A stretch of 64,000 bases of DNA. Origin: Clostridia bacterium. Its GTDB lineage: Bacteria; Bacillota; Clostridia; Oscillospirales; Acutalibacteraceae. Each line of letters opens with the position of its first letter. Position 1 is the first letter of the stretch. The stretch is from the NCBI GenBank assembly GCA_017521425.1, contig JAFXCQ010000033.1:42738-106737 (forward strand). The letters run 5' to 3'. The translations under genes and the position numbers were made by a program. This document shows, piece by piece, positions 1 to 8,968 of the stretch. The notes beneath the pieces are model-generated. The model was not told the origin of the DNA. It saw only the letters and a program-made list of their open reading frames with translations, and searched no databases.

Positions 1-852
1 CATTTCATACATATTAGCATCAAACAAGTCAAGCTGTGAAAGAATTTCTGCTTCAATAAATGATGGTCTTACTGCAGCACCAAATTCCAATTTACCGTGG
101 TGAGAAATAAGCATATGCTGAAGAAGAACTTTAGTTTCTTCTGAAATACCGAGTTCATCACACTTTCTGCCGACTTCTTCGCTACCCATTACAAGATGAC
201 CTAAAAGCATACCGCTTACTGTGTGACCATCTACAAGACCTGTGTTATTTACTGTGTATTCTTTAAGCTTTGCGATATCGTGAAGAATTGCACCTGACAA
301 AAGAAGCTCTTTATCTATTGACGGATAAACAGAGCATACACATTCTGCTAAACGGACAATTGAAAGTGTGTGATAAAGAAGCCCACCATTCATTGCGTGG
401 TGAAGTTTTTCTGCCGCAGGGAAAAACACTAATTCTTCTTTATGTTCTTCTAAAATTGCAGTTACTACTGTTTTTAAATCGGTGTCGGTAAATGTATTTA
501 CTAAAGACATAATAACACCATACATTTCTTCACCCGAAAAATCAGCAGATTTCACGAAATCTGAAACAGATACATTATCCCCTGCAACTGATGGTCTGAT
601 TCTTTGAATTATCAACTGGTCGTTACCATTGTACTGTTGTAAATTACCACGCACTTTCACTACGGTATTAACTTCCGGCATTGGGGTTATATCTTCCTTA
701 AAATCCCACATTTTTGCATAAATTTCGCTATCCTTATCAGCTAAAAGCATATCTAAATATGTACTGCCATTTTTGGCACTTTTCTTATCGCAACTTTTTA
801 CAAGTGCAAAGCACTCAACTACGCCCGGTTTGTCACATTGTGTAAAATTCAT
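1..852 (-). CDS. yhaM: YhaM-family 3'-5' exoribonuclease, partial (C-terminus off the left edge)
   Basis: The frame is open from an ATG at 852 to base 1, giving 284 residues without a stop. The first ~90 residues look like an OB-fold nucleic-acid-binding domain (MWDFKED, VVKVRGNLQQYNGNDQL). An HD domain follows, with metal-binding GAILHDIAKLKEY near residue 190 and a later LISHHGKLEFG. This order is that of YhaM, which trims RNA and single-stranded DNA from the 3' end in Firmicutes. A strong ribosome site (GGAGT) precedes the start. It lies 23 bp behind tcdA on the same strand, so the two are probably co-transcribed. Confidence 0.88.
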   Translation of the reverse strand, partial: MNFTQCDKPGVVECFALVKSCDKKSAKNGSTYLDMLLADKDSEIYAKMWDFKEDITPMPEVNTVVKVRGNLQQYNGNDQLIIQRIRPSVAGDNVSVSDFVKSADFSGEEMYGVIMSLVNTFTDTDLKTVVTAILEEHKEELVFFPAAEKLHHAMNGGLLYHTLSIVRLAECVCSVYPSIDKELLLSGAILHDIAKLKEYTVNNTGLVDGHTVSGMLLGHLVMGSEEVGRKCDELGISEETKVLLQHMLISHHGKLEFGAAVRPSFIEAEILSQLDLFDANMYEM

Positions 853-875
853 AACTTAAACTCCTAAATATATTA

Positions 876-1565
876 TTACTTAATTTCTAAAATATCCTGT
901 ACTACCTTTGTTGCTATTAAAACACCCGCAGTAATTGGCACAAAGGTTGAAGATGCAGGTGTTCTGTCACCATCAATATTTTGTGGCTCTTCTTTTGAGT
1001 AAACTACTGTTAAGTGATTTATCCCTTTATTTCGCAATTCTCTGCGAATTACCCTTGCAAGTGGGCAGACACTTGTTTTACTTATATCTGCAATTCCAAG
1101 CATTTCAGGGTGTATTTTATTACCTGTACCCATTGAAGAAATGATATTTACATTCTCTTCTTTTGCTCTTTTTATAAGCTCTAATTTTGCAGTTACATTG
1201 TCAATTGCATCTACGATATAATCATATTCTGAAAGATTTACTGCATCAGCAGTTTCGGGAAGATAAAACAAATCGTATTTATTCAAATTTATTCGGGGAT
1301 TTATTTCTAACATTCGCTTTTCACAAGCTTCTGTTTTTTTCATTCCCACAGTACTTTCAGTTGCTATAAGCTGACGATTGATATTTGTTATATCAACTAT
1401 ATCTTTATCTACTAACCCTAAAGTACCTACACCGCTTCGTGCAAGTGCTTCACACACTGCACCACCGACACCACCTAAGCCAAAAACAAGGACTTTTGCG
1501 CTATTTAATTTTTCCTGGTTTTCTGTACCAAAAATTCTTGCAGAACGAGAAAAGCGTTCATCCAT
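876..1565 (-). CDS. tcdA: tRNA threonylcarbamoyladenosine dehydratase (TcdA/CsdL)
   Basis: This is a 229-residue ThiF/E1-like adenylating enzyme. The nucleotide-binding motif GLGGVGGAVCEAL is near residue 30 and the family motif VDITNINRQ follows. SVCPLARVIRRELRN near residue 165 is typical of TcdA and separates it from ThiF and MoeB, which carry paired zinc cysteines at the C-terminus. TcdA dehydrates t6A37 in ANN-decoding tRNAs to its cyclic form in an ATP-dependent reaction. GGAGC precedes the ATG. The gene is upstream of, and probably in an operon with, the YhaM-like nuclease. Confidence 0.9.
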   Translation of the reverse strand: MDERFSRSARIFGTENQEKLNSAKVLVFGLGGVGGAVCEALARSGVGTLGLVDKDIVDITNINRQLIATESTVGMKKTEACEKRMLEINPRINLNKYDLFYLPETADAVNLSEYDYIVDAIDNVTAKLELIKRAKEENVNIISSMGTGNKIHPEMLGIADISKTSVCPLARVIRRELRNKGINHLTVVYSKEEPQNIDGDRTPASSTFVPITAGVLIATKVVQDILEIK

Positions 1566-1646
1566 TGTTTTTTGCTCCTTTCAAAAATATATATAATAAT
1601 TATATAAAATTAAGATTTTTTGTCAACAATAAATCTTGGTGATAAA

Positions 1647-3245
1647 ATGAAAAAAAGAATTATATCTTTAACACTTATTTTGTTTCTTACTTTTTCGTCT
1701 TTAAGCCTGAGACTTTATTTATTAGGTGTAAAAAATATTTACTCTGTAAGCACTACTAACACATTGAAAACGAATACAATTGCTAAAACGCGTGGTAATG
1801 TTTACGACAGAAATTTAAACAAAATAACAAATAGTGAAGAAAAATATATAGCATGTATTAAACCTACCGCAAAAGGATTTTTAGAAAGCGAAAAACTCAC
1901 AAATAGAAATACAATAAACGAAGAACTAAAAAAAGGACATTTAGTTACTACCCCTGTGCCCTCTTATAATTTTTTTGAAAAGTCAAATGATATTCTGACA
2001 CTTACTACCTTTGAGCGATACGATAAAAATTCGCTTTGTCATATATTAGGTTATTGTAGTAACGATAAAGGAATGTACGGAATTGAAAAATATTACAATG
2101 ATATTTTAGAAAGAACGAGTGGCTCGCTTTCTTTAAGATATCATTGTGATGCTTTAGGCAGAGTGCTTAACGGTGAAGCTGTTGAAGTATATAATGATAA
2201 TTACAATAACAAATCAGGAATTGTGCTTACGATTGACAAAGACATTCAGAAAATCGTTGAAAATGCGTTGATAAATCACAATATAGACGTTGGGTGTAGC
2301 ATTGTTTTAGATTCAAATACAAGTGAAATTTTAGCATGCGCATCAACACCTGTAATTGACAGAAGTAATTTAAATAATTCTTTACAAAATGAAAACTCGC
2401 CATTTATAAACAGAGCATTTTCTGGGTATGCTGCGGGGTCTGTTTTTAAAGTAGTTACCGCTATTTCTGCCATTGAAAACAATAAAGATAATCTGATTTA
2501 TGAATGCAAAGGAAACATCACAAAAAGCGATAATATTTTTAATTGCAGTAAAAAAGAGGGACACGGTGAAATGGATTTAAAAAGTGCCACAACCTTTTCT
2601 TGCAACCCATATTTTATAGAATTGAGTTCTATTGTTGGTGCGGAAGATTTAGTGAAAACCGCAACCGAATTGGGTTTTAATAAAGCTACTGATTTTGGTA
2701 ACGGATATTTTACAGATAAAGGCAATTTACCCGATATAAAAGAACTCAACAGTAGTGCCGCTTTAGGGAATTTAGGCTTCGGTCAAGGTTCGCTACTTGC
2801 TACACCTCTACAGATGGCGAATTGTTACGCAGTAATTGCAAATGGTGGTTATTATAACGAGCCCACTTTAATTAAAGGCTATATTGATGAAAATGAAAAA
2901 TTCACAAGCGGCAGTAAACAGACAAGTAAAAAGATACTGAAAACTGAAACCTGTGATATTTTAAAAGAATGTCTTCTTAATGTAGTTAAAGAAGGTACCG
3001 GTAAATCTGCTTTCACTTCACTTTTTCTTTCTTGTGGCAAAACCGCTACTGCCGAGAGTGGTCAATATGATAAAAATGGTGTAGAAATTAAACACTCGTG
3101 GTATGTCGGATTTTTTCCTTACGAAAACCCACAATATGTTATTTGTATAATGAAAGAAAATGGTATTTCAGGCGGAATTGATTGTGCACCGGCATTTAAA
3201 GAGGTTGCTGAGGGGATTTATATTCATAATAGAATAAAAAATTGA
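1647..3245 (+). CDS. class B penicillin-binding protein (transpeptidase)
   Basis: The protein is 532 residues with an N-terminal membrane anchor (about residues 5-25), a short dimerisation region (AKTRGNVYDRN) and a C-terminal transpeptidase domain. Active-site motifs are S265-V-F-K268 and S318-C-N320. The third motif reads K465-T-A467 rather than the canonical KTG. Such enzymes cross-link peptidoglycan stem peptides outside the membrane. The frame extends 27 bp upstream to a TTG, but ATG 1647 sits behind GGTGAT and starts the hydrophobic segment, so I chose it. It stands alone, unlike the PBP in the dcw cluster, and has no PASTA domain. The stop codon lies inside a heptamer repeat array. A role in elongation or sporulation is not decided by the sequence. 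Confidence 0.85.
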   Translation: MKKRIISLTLILFLTFSSLSLRLYLLGVKNIYSVSTTNTLKTNTIAKTRGNVYDRNLNKITNSEEKYIACIKPTAKGFLESEKLTNRNTINEELKKGHLVTTPVPSYNFFEKSNDILTLTTFERYDKNSLCHILGYCSNDKGMYGIEKYYNDILERTSGSLSLRYHCDALGRVLNGEAVEVYNDNYNNKSGIVLTIDKDIQKIVENALINHNIDVGCSIVLDSNTSEILACASTPVIDRSNLNNSLQNENSPFINRAFSGYAAGSVFKVVTAISAIENNKDNLIYECKGNITKSDNIFNCSKKEGHGEMDLKSATTFSCNPYFIELSSIVGAEDLVKTATELGFNKATDFGNGYFTDKGNLPDIKELNSSAALGNLGFGQGSLLATPLQMANCYAVIANGGYYNEPTLIKGYIDENEKFTSGSKQTSKKILKTETCDILKECLLNVVKEGTGKSAFTSLFLSCGKTATAESGQYDKNGVEIKHSWYVGFFPYENPQYVICIMKENGISGGIDCAPAFKEVAEGIYIHNRIKN

Positions 3246-3430
3246 AAATGGAGAATTGAGAATTTCATCGGAAACGTTATGTGTTTAATTGTAATTGAAT
3301 ATGAATAAAAATAACTACATTCTATTATTTAAAGATTTTCCGTAAATCTAAAATAATTGAATGTAGTTTTTATTATAACTTTTTAATTGCCGACCGCCGA
3401 AATTTTCAATTTTCAACTCTCAATTTTCAA
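3243..3430. repeat. intergenic heptamer-array element (copy C) between convergent genes
   Basis: Degenerate GAAAATT/GAGAATT units run into the gap from the left, and their reverse complements (AATTTTC units) come in from the right, so the element is an imperfect inverted repeat. In the middle is a stem with outer arms AACTACATTC (3313-3322) and GAATGTAGTT (3359-3368), an inner AGATTT/AAATCT stem and a following T-run. It probably serves as a bidirectional terminator. The right array overlaps the last codons of the YnbB gene. Confidence 0.7.
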
Positions 3431-4669
3431 AACCCGTTCCGCTCCAAGCATTACGCCAATTTTTGCACTATGGAAGTTAAGACCACCCTGAAGCCACACT
3501 GCAAATGGTTCACGTAATGGTGCATCGGCAGAAAGCTCAATAGAAGAACCGTTTGTAAAAGCACCTGCCGCCATAATAACATCACTGTCATAACCTGGCA
3601 TTGCCCAAGGTTCAGGCACAACAAAACTATCTATTGCAGAGCCACTCTGAAGCCCTTGACAAAACGCAATAAGCTTTTCAGGTGTCTGAAGCTTTATACT
3701 CTGAATTATATCTGCTCTTGTTTCGTCATATTCTGGTGATACTTTATAGCCCATTTCCTGGAATAATGCAGCGGTGAAAACTGCAGTTTTAAGCGCTTCA
3801 CCTGTTACGTGAGGGGCAGAAAAAAGTCCCATAAAAATATCACGTGTGTTACCGAGTGTAGCACCCACTTCACGACCGATACCTGGTGTAGTCATTCTGT
3901 ATGAGCAAAGCTCAATTAAATCTTTTCTACCCGCTATATAGCCACCGCTTTTTGCTATACCGCCACCAGGGTTTTTAATTAAAGAGCCTGCGAACACATC
4001 AACACCTATTTCACCCGGCATTACTTTTTCTGTGAATTCACCGTAGCAGTTATCGAGTACTGTAATTGCTTTACTGTTCTGTTTTGTGATATCAACAATT
4101 CTTTTTATTTCATTTGAAGTCAAAGTTGGTCTTAAAGAATAACCTCGTGAGCGTTGAATATAAACAGCTTTATAGTTTTCTTGTTTTAACCTTTCTTTTA
4201 AACCATTGAAATCAACAGTACCATCTTCAAGCAAATCGAGAATTTCAAATTCAATACCGAAGTCTTTTAATGAGCCCATACCTTCGCCACTAAGACCTAT
4301 TACAGAATGAATTGTATCGTAAGGCACACCAGTTGCAGAAAGCACCTTGTCTCCTGATCTTAAAACACCGAAAAGCATAACAGCAAGTGTATGAGTACCA
4401 CTTGCAAAACTATGTCTTATAAGTGCATCTTCAGCACCAAAAATTTCAGCAGTTACTTCGTCTAAAACCTCACGACCTCTGTCACCATAACCATAACCGG
4501 TTGACGCAACAAAGTGAGATTCACAAACACCGTGATTTATAAATGCTTTTAACACTCTTTGCTGGTTATATTCTGTTATTTCATCAATAATTTCAAACTG
4601 TTGCTTTGCTTTCTTAAGCGCAATTTCTGAAAGTTCGTTTGTCTTTTCGTTAAACTCAAAAAAACTCAT
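3413..4669 (-). CDS. ynbB: YnbB-like PLP-dependent enzyme (methionine gamma-lyase-related, 'aluminium resistance' family)
   Basis: At 418 residues this matches the YnbB family, a fold-type I PLP enzyme related to cystathionine/methionine lyases. Visible family segments are STGYGYGDRGRE near residue 57, the cofactor-loop region SFASGTHTLAV, VLDNCYGEF, and the lysine region GSLIKNPGGGIAKSGGY. The substrate is not established; the 'aluminium resistance' name comes from an old screen. The ATG has GGAG seven bases upstream and follows the GNAT stop by one base, so it is the last gene of a four-gene minus-strand run. Its final residues LKIES and stop are encoded by the intergenic heptamer array, identical to the tail of the MATE protein. 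Confidence 0.87.
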   Translation of the reverse strand: MSFFEFNEKTNELSEIALKKAKQQFEIIDEITEYNQQRVLKAFINHGVCESHFVASTGYGYGDRGREVLDEVTAEIFGAEDALIRHSFASGTHTLAVMLFGVLRSGDKVLSATGVPYDTIHSVIGLSGEGMGSLKDFGIEFEILDLLEDGTVDFNGLKERLKQENYKAVYIQRSRGYSLRPTLTSNEIKRIVDITKQNSKAITVLDNCYGEFTEKVMPGEIGVDVFAGSLIKNPGGGIAKSGGYIAGRKDLIELCSYRMTTPGIGREVGATLGNTRDIFMGLFSAPHVTGEALKTAVFTAALFQEMGYKVSPEYDETRADIIQSIKLQTPEKLIAFCQGLQSGSAIDSFVVPEPWAMPGYDSDVIMAAGAFTNGSSIELSADAPLREPFAVWLQGGLNFHSAKIGVMLGAERVLKIES

Positions 4670-4670
4670 T

Positions 4671-5405
4671 TTATAACTCCATTTCTATATAGACTTTTCC
4701 TATTATTTTAAATCCTAATTTATTATAAAATTTTTCAAGGTGTTTTTCGCACCACAAATAAATATCTGTTATATTTTCTTTTTTTAATATTTCAACAAGT
4801 TTATAAATTGTCGCTTTTGAACAACCTTTATTTCTGTAACTTTCCAAAGTATAAACTCCAGAGATTATTGCGGTGTTTTTGTAAATCATTGGTGCAGTAG
4901 CAATCGAAACTAATGTTTCTGATTGTTTTAAGCAGATTGCTTTTGCATCATTATTTACTATTTTCTTTGAAAAATCACAGTACCAAGAGTCAAAATCGTT
5001 AACGCTATCTGCAAAAAGCAACGAATAAAAATTTTTGTATTCATTCATAGTCGAATGTTTGCTTAAGCTCATAAACTCCTGTGCAATTTCTGTATCTTCA
5101 TTTCCACAAAACTTAAAAAGTGCATAGCTTTTCGCAGATGAACTCAACGGCACATCTGAAACAATAGAATTACAACCCATAAAACTTACAAATTCTTTTA
5201 TTTCGCAGAAATCTGTATTTTCAGTTGTGACTAAAGTAAAATTGCCATCAACCGCCGACAACAATGCTGTCATATTACCATTTTCATCAACTTGTTGCCA
5301 GGCATTATCACTACCCGATTTATACTTAAAAGCAGCAAAAATGCGAGAGAATAGCGGTGAAGATTCACCGCTTATTTTCTCGAAATATTCAATTTCTTTA
5401 ATCAT
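4671..5405 (-). CDS. GNAT-family N-acetyltransferase
   Basis: This is a 244-residue protein whose C-terminal third (about 150-240) is a GNAT fold. It carries the acetyl-CoA loop motif R-N-K-G-C-S-K-A and a closing FYNKLGFK-IIG strand typical of the superfamily. The N-terminal ~140 residues match nothing I recognise. A GTG start at 5423 would add six residues and overlap galK; ATG 5405 lies one base past the galK stop and looks more likely. The acceptor substrate is unknown. It sits between galK and the YnbB-like gene with almost no spacing, so it is co-transcribed with them. Confidence 0.75.
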   Translation of the reverse strand: MIKEIEYFEKISGESSPLFSRIFAAFKYKSGSDNAWQQVDENGNMTALLSAVDGNFTLVTTENTDFCEIKEFVSFMGCNSIVSDVPLSSSAKSYALFKFCGNEDTEIAQEFMSLSKHSTMNEYKNFYSLLFADSVNDFDSWYCDFSKKIVNNDAKAICLKQSETLVSIATAPMIYKNTAIISGVYTLESYRNKGCSKATIYKLVEILKKENITDIYLWCEKHLEKFYNKLGFKIIGKVYIEMEL

Positions 5406-5406
5406 A

Positions 5407-6666
5407 TTATATTTCGCAACCACCGTGGCTTCTTACTGAAAGAATATAGCAAGAATTTTCACCAAACACTTTTTTCATAGCGGTTGTATAATTTTCAATT
5501 TCTGATTTTGGTAAGAACACCTGAATTGTACCTGCAAATCCGCCACCGTGTACTCTGTAAGCCGCTTTACCCTTTAATAATTCTTCTGTTAAGCAAAGAG
5601 CGAGTGCAACTGGTTGACTTTCAGGATTTTTTACTGTAAAGCAGTTCTGGTTATACATATAAGAGGATTTACCACTTTCAATAATAGTTGATTTGAACTC
5701 GTCAAAATCTTTCTTATCTAAAGCGGCTGCAAGTCTTTCTACACGACTGTTTTCATTATAGAAGTGAATTGCTCTTTCTATTGCTCTGTCGCCTGTTTTC
5801 TTTCTGATTTCACCCATTTTTTCGAATACTTCAGAAGGTTCTACTTCTCTTAAAACAGATTTACCCAAATACTCTGCAACAGAGTTCATTTCTAATCTTA
5901 TAGCAGCATAATCATCTGTTAAATCTGCGTGGTTTCCGCCTGTATCCACAATGCAAAGAGCATGGTCGAATTCGTCTAAATTGAAATCAACTTTATTTAT
6001 AACAGGATTTTTAGTATCTTTAAAATCAATCTGAACAAATCCACCTACTGAGCAAGCAGTCTGATCCATAAGTCCGCAAGGCTTTTTGAAGTAAACATTT
6101 TCAGCATATTGTGAAATACAAGCAATTTCTACTGCACTTATTTTACCATCGTTATATAAGTAGTTGAGAATTGTACCAATAAGTACTTCGTAAGCAGCAG
6201 ATGAAGAAAGACCTGAACCTGAAAGAACTTCTGAAGTTATACTTGCATTAAAGCCACCGTAATTGTAGCCGAGCTCTTTAAATCTTGCACAGATACCACG
6301 AATAAGTGCATTTGATTTACCTGCTTCTTCGTCTTTAATCTCAATGTCACCTGCATCTACTGTAAGTGGTGAATAACCTTGTGAATTTACATTGATTATT
6401 AAGTCATCTCTTTTTTCTGCTATTGCTACTGCATCAAGATTTATAGCGGCAGCTAAAACCTTACCATTGTTATGGTCAGTATGGTTACCGCCCACTTCAG
6501 TTCTACCTGGTGCTGAGAAAAATCTTACATCGGCATTATCGCCAAAATCTTTTTTGAAACTTTCTGCAAGTGACAAATATCTTTCTTGCTGTCTTTCGGC
6601 ATCAGTGCCATAAACAACCTCTAATCTTTTTAAAAATTCTTGAGTATTAATTTCCTGAATTTTCAT
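5407..6666 (-). CDS. galK: galactokinase
   Basis: This 419-residue GHMP kinase phosphorylates galactose at C1 in the Leloir pathway. The galactokinase signature is near residue 55 (PGRTEVGGNHTDHNNG). The ATP-binding motif is LSGSGLSSSAAYEVLIG near residue 150, and the third GHMP motif HGGGFAGTIQVF is near residue 375. It is slightly longer than typical bacterial GalK (about 390). No galT, galE or galM lies in the window, so the rest of the pathway must be elsewhere. It is preceded by the DedA-like gene and followed directly by the GNAT gene on the same strand. Confidence 0.92.
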   Translation of the reverse strand: MKIQEINTQEFLKRLEVVYGTDAERQQERYLSLAESFKKDFGDNADVRFFSAPGRTEVGGNHTDHNNGKVLAAAINLDAVAIAEKRDDLIINVNSQGYSPLTVDAGDIEIKDEEAGKSNALIRGICARFKELGYNYGGFNASITSEVLSGSGLSSSAAYEVLIGTILNYLYNDGKISAVEIACISQYAENVYFKKPCGLMDQTACSVGGFVQIDFKDTKNPVINKVDFNLDEFDHALCIVDTGGNHADLTDDYAAIRLEMNSVAEYLGKSVLREVEPSEVFEKMGEIRKKTGDRAIERAIHFYNENSRVERLAAALDKKDFDEFKSTIIESGKSSYMYNQNCFTVKNPESQPVALALCLTEELLKGKAAYRVHGGGFAGTIQVFLPKSEIENYTTAMKKVFGENSCYILSVRSHGGCEI

Positions 6667-6670
6667 AATT

Positions 6671-7414
6671 TTAACTCTCTTTCTTTTTGTTTTTGTCTAT
6701 ATAATTTAACATTGTTCGTAATACCAAAACGGAAATTCCGCTTATTGTAAGAAGTATAATAATAGGTGCCATAAAGCTTACTGTGAATGGGTCAGTAATA
6801 TTTACACCGATAATACTCCACATAACAATTCTTGGTAAAAAGCCTAAAACTGAGAAAAGACAGAAGCGCCAATAGTCCATTGAGGTTGCGCCATAAATTC
6901 TGCTTACTGTGTTTATAGGAATAAATGGTACAAAACGTAAAATTACAAGCATCCACCAGTTACCCTTGCCACCTAAATCCATAAAATCGTAAACAACCTC
7001 TGACTTTACTAAAACCTTGTGAGCACCACCACCACCGAGTTTTTTGCCCCAGCCATATTTTATAGATACAAGTATAGCAAAGCCTAAAATGTTGATAAGT
7101 GCCGCTAATGGTGCGGAAAAAACAAGACCAGTGCTTATAAACAATACCGAAAGCGGTAAAAACGGAATAACCCCTTTTACAGCAAAAAGTACCATAACTA
7201 CCAAAAACGCACCGAGTTTGTTAAGACTGCCTATAAACAACTCTAATTTATTAAACCAATCCTCTATTTCTATAATGCGGGATTGTATTTGTGGTAAAGT
7301 TACAAAATAAGTTAAAGCAACAAGGAACAAAGCAACTGAAAAGCAAACTATACTCACTATTTTTAAAATTAGTGAACGTTTTTCTTCCTTGGTGCGTTTT
7401 TTGAATTTCTTCAA
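6671..7414 (-). CDS. TVP38/TMEM64 (DedA/VTT-domain) membrane protein
   Basis: This is a 247-residue integral membrane protein with about six hydrophobic segments and a lysine-rich N-terminus. The VTT-domain core is visible as GVIPFLPLSVLFISTG and as RFVPFIPINTVSRIYGATSM. Bacterial members of the wider DedA/VTT group translocate or scramble lipids, including undecaprenyl phosphate and phosphatidylethanolamine in some cases; which applies here is not known. The start is a TTG behind AGGTAGG. It heads the minus-strand run leading into galK and is divergent from the hydroxyacid dehydrogenase. Confidence 0.82.
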   Translation of the reverse strand: MKKFKKRTKEEKRSLILKIVSIVCFSVALFLVALTYFVTLPQIQSRIIEIEDWFNKLELFIGSLNKLGAFLVVMVLFAVKGVIPFLPLSVLFISTGLVFSAPLAALINILGFAILVSIKYGWGKKLGGGGAHKVLVKSEVVYDFMDLGGKGNWWMLVILRFVPFIPINTVSRIYGATSMDYWRFCLFSVLGFLPRIVMWSIIGVNITDPFTVSFMAPIIILLTISGISVLVLRTMLNYIDKNKKKES

Positions 7415-7503
7415 GCAATTACCTACCTATCATTAGTACCAATCTCTAATATTTTATAACATTTTATGGTTTTGGTCAAGTACAATAACAAGAAATCATA
7501 CTA

Positions 7504-7532
7504 TTGAAAAACATATATATTTTTGTTATTAT
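7504..7532 (+). promoter_or_regulatory. sigma-A-type promoter for the hydroxyacid dehydrogenase gene
   Basis: TTGAAA (7504-7509) and TATTAT (7527-7532) are separated by 17 bp and lie 32 bp upstream of the ATG at 7564. Confidence 0.6.
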
Positions 7533-7563
7533 ATCTTTTAGTACTAAAAAGTGAGTTGATATT

Positions 7564-8529
7564 ATGAATACTAAGTTAAATGCAGTTATTCTTGATGGGT
7601 ACACAGAAAACCCCGGTGATTTAAACTGGGATTATCTTAAAAGTGTTTTTAATCTTACAGTTTTCGACAGAACACCACCCGAATTGGTTATAGAAAGAGC
7701 TAAGAATGCAGAGGTTGTTATTGTAAACAAGGTTGCAATTACAAGAGATATTTTAAAAGAATTACCAAAATTACAATTTGTGGCAACTCTTGCAACAGGT
7801 TTTAATCAACTTGATACAGTGGCATTAAAGGAGAGAAACATTCCTGTTTCAAATATTCCTGCCTACTCAACAAATGCCGTAGCACAGACTGTATTTTCTT
7901 TTATACTTGAATTTACTAACAGAATTGGTCACTACACCGACTCGGTAAAAAGCGGTGAATGGTCAGAGTGTAAAGACTTCTGCTACTGGAACACTCCTCT
8001 TAATGAATTAAGTGGCAAAACATTAGGAATTATCGGGTTTGGTAAAATAGGCAGACGTGTTTCTGAAATCGCATTGGCATTTAATATGAACATTTTAGTT
8101 TACACACCATCCGGCAAAAAAGAGGCAGATGAAAGAGTTAAATTTACAACACTTGAAGAAGTGCAAAAAAATTCTGACTATATTACTCTGCATTGCCCGT
8201 TGACAGATAAAACAAATGAACTTGTAAACGAAGAATTTATAAGTAATATGAAAAATGGTGCCGCACTTATAAACACTGCAAGAGGTGCGGTTATAAATGA
8301 AAGAGATGTTGCTGACGCGTTAAACAGTGGTAAGCTTTCATATTTTGGTGCAGATGTGCTTTCAACTGAACCGCCAAAAAAAGATAACCCGCTTTTAAAT
8401 AGCAAAAACACATTTATAACCCCACATATTGCGTGGGCAGCGTATGAAACAAGATTGAGACTTTTAGAAATTCTTAACGGTAATGTAAAAGCATTTTTAG
8501 AAGGTAAACCAATAAATGTTGTTAACTAA
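7564..8529 (+). CDS. D-2-hydroxyacid dehydrogenase (glycerate dehydrogenase-like)
   Basis: This 321-residue NAD-dependent dehydrogenase has the Rossmann motif GIIGFGKIGRRV near residue 150. The catalytic triad of the family is visible: Arg in NTARGAVI, Glu in STEPPKKDNPLL and His in TPHIAWAA. The segment ATLATGFNQLD is typical of the HprA/glycerate dehydrogenase branch. It interconverts a 2-oxoacid and a D-2-hydroxyacid, likely hydroxypyruvate/glycerate, although related enzymes accept other oxoacids. It is monocistronic; its stop codon forms the first bases of the structured element that follows. Confidence 0.88.
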   Translation: MNTKLNAVILDGYTENPGDLNWDYLKSVFNLTVFDRTPPELVIERAKNAEVVIVNKVAITRDILKELPKLQFVATLATGFNQLDTVALKERNIPVSNIPAYSTNAVAQTVFSFILEFTNRIGHYTDSVKSGEWSECKDFCYWNTPLNELSGKTLGIIGFGKIGRRVSEIALAFNMNILVYTPSGKKEADERVKFTTLEEVQKNSDYITLHCPLTDKTNELVNEEFISNMKNGAALINTARGAVINERDVADALNSGKLSYFGADVLSTEPPKKDNPLLNSKNTFITPHIAWAAYETRLRLLEILNGNVKAFLEGKPINVVN

Positions 8530-8804
8530 GGTAACGGTAGTCGAACACCGCACGGTTTTATTAAGATAAAAATCTCCACTAACATCGTCAAAACTTTTGA
8601 AATACAACAGTATTCCTGCAAGTTTTTCCTTGTTATTGAAAATTTTTCGTCTTATAAAACTGCAAGCACCTAAAATTGTAAAGATTTTGGTGCAGTAAGG
8701 TGTTTTTTTGGCGAAGTCATACTGGCGTATAACGAGACAAAAAACGGCTTAATGTGCCGAAAAATTTAAATTTTAGGCGTACGGGGTTTAACTCTCGTTA
8801 CCTT
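8528..8804. other. 277-nt structured non-coding element closed by a long inverted repeat
   Basis: The ends carry a perfect 9-bp inverted repeat, AAGGTAACG (8528-8536) and CGTTACCTT (8796-8804). With mismatches and a G-U pair the pairing continues inward for about 30 bp without gaps. Inside are further hairpins: GCACC-t-AAAAT with ATTTTGGTGC, GTTTTTT with AAAAAAC enclosing ATAC/GTAT, and CGGC/GCCG. No ORF fits. It could be a structured RNA or a MITE-like element; orientation is unknown. It begins exactly on the stop codon of the gene before it. Confidence 0.55.
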
Positions 8805-8820
8805 GTGTAAATTTACACAA
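8803..8820. promoter_or_regulatory. perfect 18-bp palindrome resembling a Rex (redox NADH/NAD+) operator
   Basis: TTGTGTAAATTTACACAA is a perfect palindrome, close to the TTGTGAA-N4-TTCACAA form bound by Rex. Rex controls gap genes in several Clostridia. It lies about 78 bp upstream of the predicted gap -35, which is farther than usual for simple repression. No rex gene is in the window. Confidence 0.4.
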
Positions 8821-8897
8821 AAAAGCAGTTTAATTTTTTGATTTTTTCGCATTTTGCTAAAACTTGAAATTTTTTAGTTAAATTTATGTCAAAGTCC

Positions 8898-8925
8898 TTG
8901 CAATTATTCTGTTTTGTGGTAAAAT
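8898..8925 (+). promoter_or_regulatory. promoter for gap
   Basis: TTGCAA (8898-8903) and TAAAAT (8920-8925) have a 16-bp spacer. GGAGG lies further down, just before ATG 8969. Between 8821 and 8897 I see only AT-rich sequence. Confidence 0.5.
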
Positions 8926-8968
8926 ATTTACTGTTGAAAAAATTATAATATATTTGGAGGTTTTTCAA

